In this document: positions 5,653-6,663 of the stretch, one piece after another
How positions within the stretch are numbered: position 1 is the first letter of the stretch
How the letters are laid out: each line of letters starts with the position of its first letter
Assembly: GCA_900556345.1 (NCBI GenBank)
Contig: USOM01000049.1
Coordinates: forward strand, 1-6,663
Reading direction: 5' to 3'
DNA from: an uncultured Clostridium sp.
GTDB lineage: Bacteria > Bacillota > Clostridia > TANB77 > CAG-508
DNA: 6,663 bases
Notes under the pieces: generated by a model
The model's database searches: none
What the model saw: only the letters and a program-made list of their open reading frames with translations
What the model was told of the DNA's origin: nothing
Position numbers and translations under genes: made by a program

Positions 5653-6573
5653 ATGAAAAATAAACGAAAACCAATTAAAACAACTAAACGCAATATTATT
5701 GATTACTGGATTCAATACATTGATGAATGTGGTATGAATTTTGACTGGGCAGAAGCTGATACTATATGTTGGAGATGCGGATGTGAAAGAAAATTACAAC
5801 GTTGTCACATAATTCCAGATTCATTAGGTGGAAAAGATGAGCCTAGCAATTTTGTATTATTATGTGCTGAATGCCACCAAGAAGCTCCAAATGTTGAGGA
5901 CAAGCAATTTATGTGGGATTGGATAAAATCATTTTATTCACCTTTTTATAATACATTCTGGCAAACAAGAGCCTTTGAGGAATATAAAAGAATTTATAAA
6001 AAGAGTTATTCTGATGAGCTTAAAGATCGTAATATTACAACAGATCATGCTCTTATTGAGTTTAGAAACCTAAAACATGGTAGAACATCATATCATTTCG
6101 GTCATCCTTTTGGTAATGTTGCAACAATTGCAGGAAATTATAAAATGATATTAGATGCTTTTGACCAAAAATATCCTAGTAGAAAATATAAAACAGATGA
6201 AGAAATAAAACTTGAAAAAGACTTTGAAAAATTAACATATGATATTTGTCTACTCGCTAAAAAATATAATTTTTCAGTTTGGGAAGGCGGTACTAAAAAT
6301 CCATATTCACTTTCTATTAGTGCATTTCTTAATTCTAATTTAGTAGGTGTTTCTATACGTATGTTAAAAAATGGTCAATATAAAATGTGCCTTACAAATG
6401 AGTATAACCCTAATTATATTCCAAAGCCTGAATATTCAACCGACCTTGGAAATGATCATAAATTAATTTTGGATGAAATAGAAAATAAGCTAAAAGAGCT
6501 TTGCAGTTTATATGGTAATCCTAGTAATCCTTCTGAATATTTTTTGGTAAAACTTATTGCTAGAATAGTTTAA
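5653..6573 (+). CDS. HNH endonuclease-type protein with unassigned C-terminal region
   Basis: A 306-residue soluble protein with an HNH (beta-beta-alpha metal finger) domain at about residues 36-80. CWRCG (Cys39, Cys42) and CAEC (Cys71, Cys74) would hold a structural zinc. CHIIPDSLGGKDEPSNFVLLC contains the catalytic His52 and Asn66, and His75 completes the motif. The form cHIIPdslGG...NfvLLC..CHqeaP is typical of HNH nucleases that cut or nick DNA. The N-terminal 15 residues are very basic. The remaining 225 residues, rich in Tyr, Phe and Lys, are not a domain I recognise; they include a helical stretch (about 185-210), a WEGG segment and a predicted beta region (about 220-245), and may give target recognition. 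No methyltransferase, recombinase or phage structural gene lies next to it here. It could be a restriction or defence nuclease, a prophage remnant or a housekeeping protein; the role is unknown. Confidence 0.85.
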   Translation: MKNKRKPIKTTKRNIIDYWIQYIDECGMNFDWAEADTICWRCGCERKLQRCHIIPDSLGGKDEPSNFVLLCAECHQEAPNVEDKQFMWDWIKSFYSPFYNTFWQTRAFEEYKRIYKKSYSDELKDRNITTDHALIEFRNLKHGRTSYHFGHPFGNVATIAGNYKMILDAFDQKYPSRKYKTDEEIKLEKDFEKLTYDICLLAKKYNFSVWEGGTKNPYSLSISAFLNSNLVGVSIRMLKNGQYKMCLTNEYNPNYIPKPEYSTDLGNDHKLILDEIENKLKELCSLYGNPSNPSEYFLVKLIARIV

Positions 6574-6574
6574 T

Positions 6575-6633
6575 AAAAATGTGAAACATTTTTTGATGTT
6601 TTTTATCAATTTTGTTTCACATTTTTTATTTTG
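6575..6633 (+). terminator. Large intrinsic terminator after the HNH gene
   Basis: A perfect 14-bp stem (6575-6588 with 6613-6626, core TGTGAAACA/TGTTTCACA) begins one base after the stop codon, and its last T's run on into TATTTTG. The 24-base loop holds a second small stem, TTGAT/ATCAA (6593-6597, 6605-6609). The A-rich and T-rich flanks mean it could also stop transcription entering from the right. Bases 6634-6663 show nothing I can assign. Confidence 0.85.
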
Positions 6634-6663
6634 TCTATAAAATTAGAAAATATACATGAATAC

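Noticed and set aside
5440..5715. Minus-strand open frame of 91 codons
   Set aside because: It overlaps the antiporter start out of frame, the intergenic region and the HNH start; its composition is that of translated AT-rich noncoding DNA.

Overview
The window is AT-rich, protein-dense DNA with TTGACA/TATAAT-type promoters, purine-rich Shine-Dalgarno (SD) sites and U-tract terminators. TGG is used for Trp and TGA is not needed as a sense codon. This fits a low-GC Bacillota chromosome, probably a Clostridia relative; the species cannot be told from the sequence. There is no tRNA, rRNA, CRISPR array or insertion sequence, and no gene-free stretch longer than about 200 bases.

Layout. Bases 1-427 (minus) hold the N-terminal part of a patatin-like phospholipase that runs off the left edge. 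Bases 521-3133 (minus) are a complete soft-metal efflux operon, read right to left: a consensus sigma-A promoter with an inverted-repeat operator, a CadC/SmtB-type ArsR repressor, a stand-alone HMA metal-binding protein, and a Zn/Cd/Pb-type P1B ATPase that lacks its usual N-terminal HMA domain. A 15-bp hairpin lies between the last two genes. Bases 3176-4535 (plus) are a divergently transcribed single gene with its own promoter, encoding a helix-rich soluble protein I do not recognise. A bidirectional terminator (4536-4567) separates it from a convergent CaCA-family calcium/sodium antiporter (4563-5510, minus). From 5641 (plus) a strong SD leads into an HNH-nuclease-type protein with a long unassigned C-terminal part (5653-6573), closed by a large hairpin terminator.

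How the parts work together. In the metal operon, CadC would leave its operator when Zn, Cd or Pb binds. That would allow expression of the HMA protein, which binds metal in the cytoplasm, and of the ATPase, which exports it. The antiporter is a second, unrelated cation transporter with its own promoter. The unrecognised 430-residue protein and the HNH protein look like independent single-gene units, and they are the two least explained parts of the window. I do not see a clear multi-gene novel system here.
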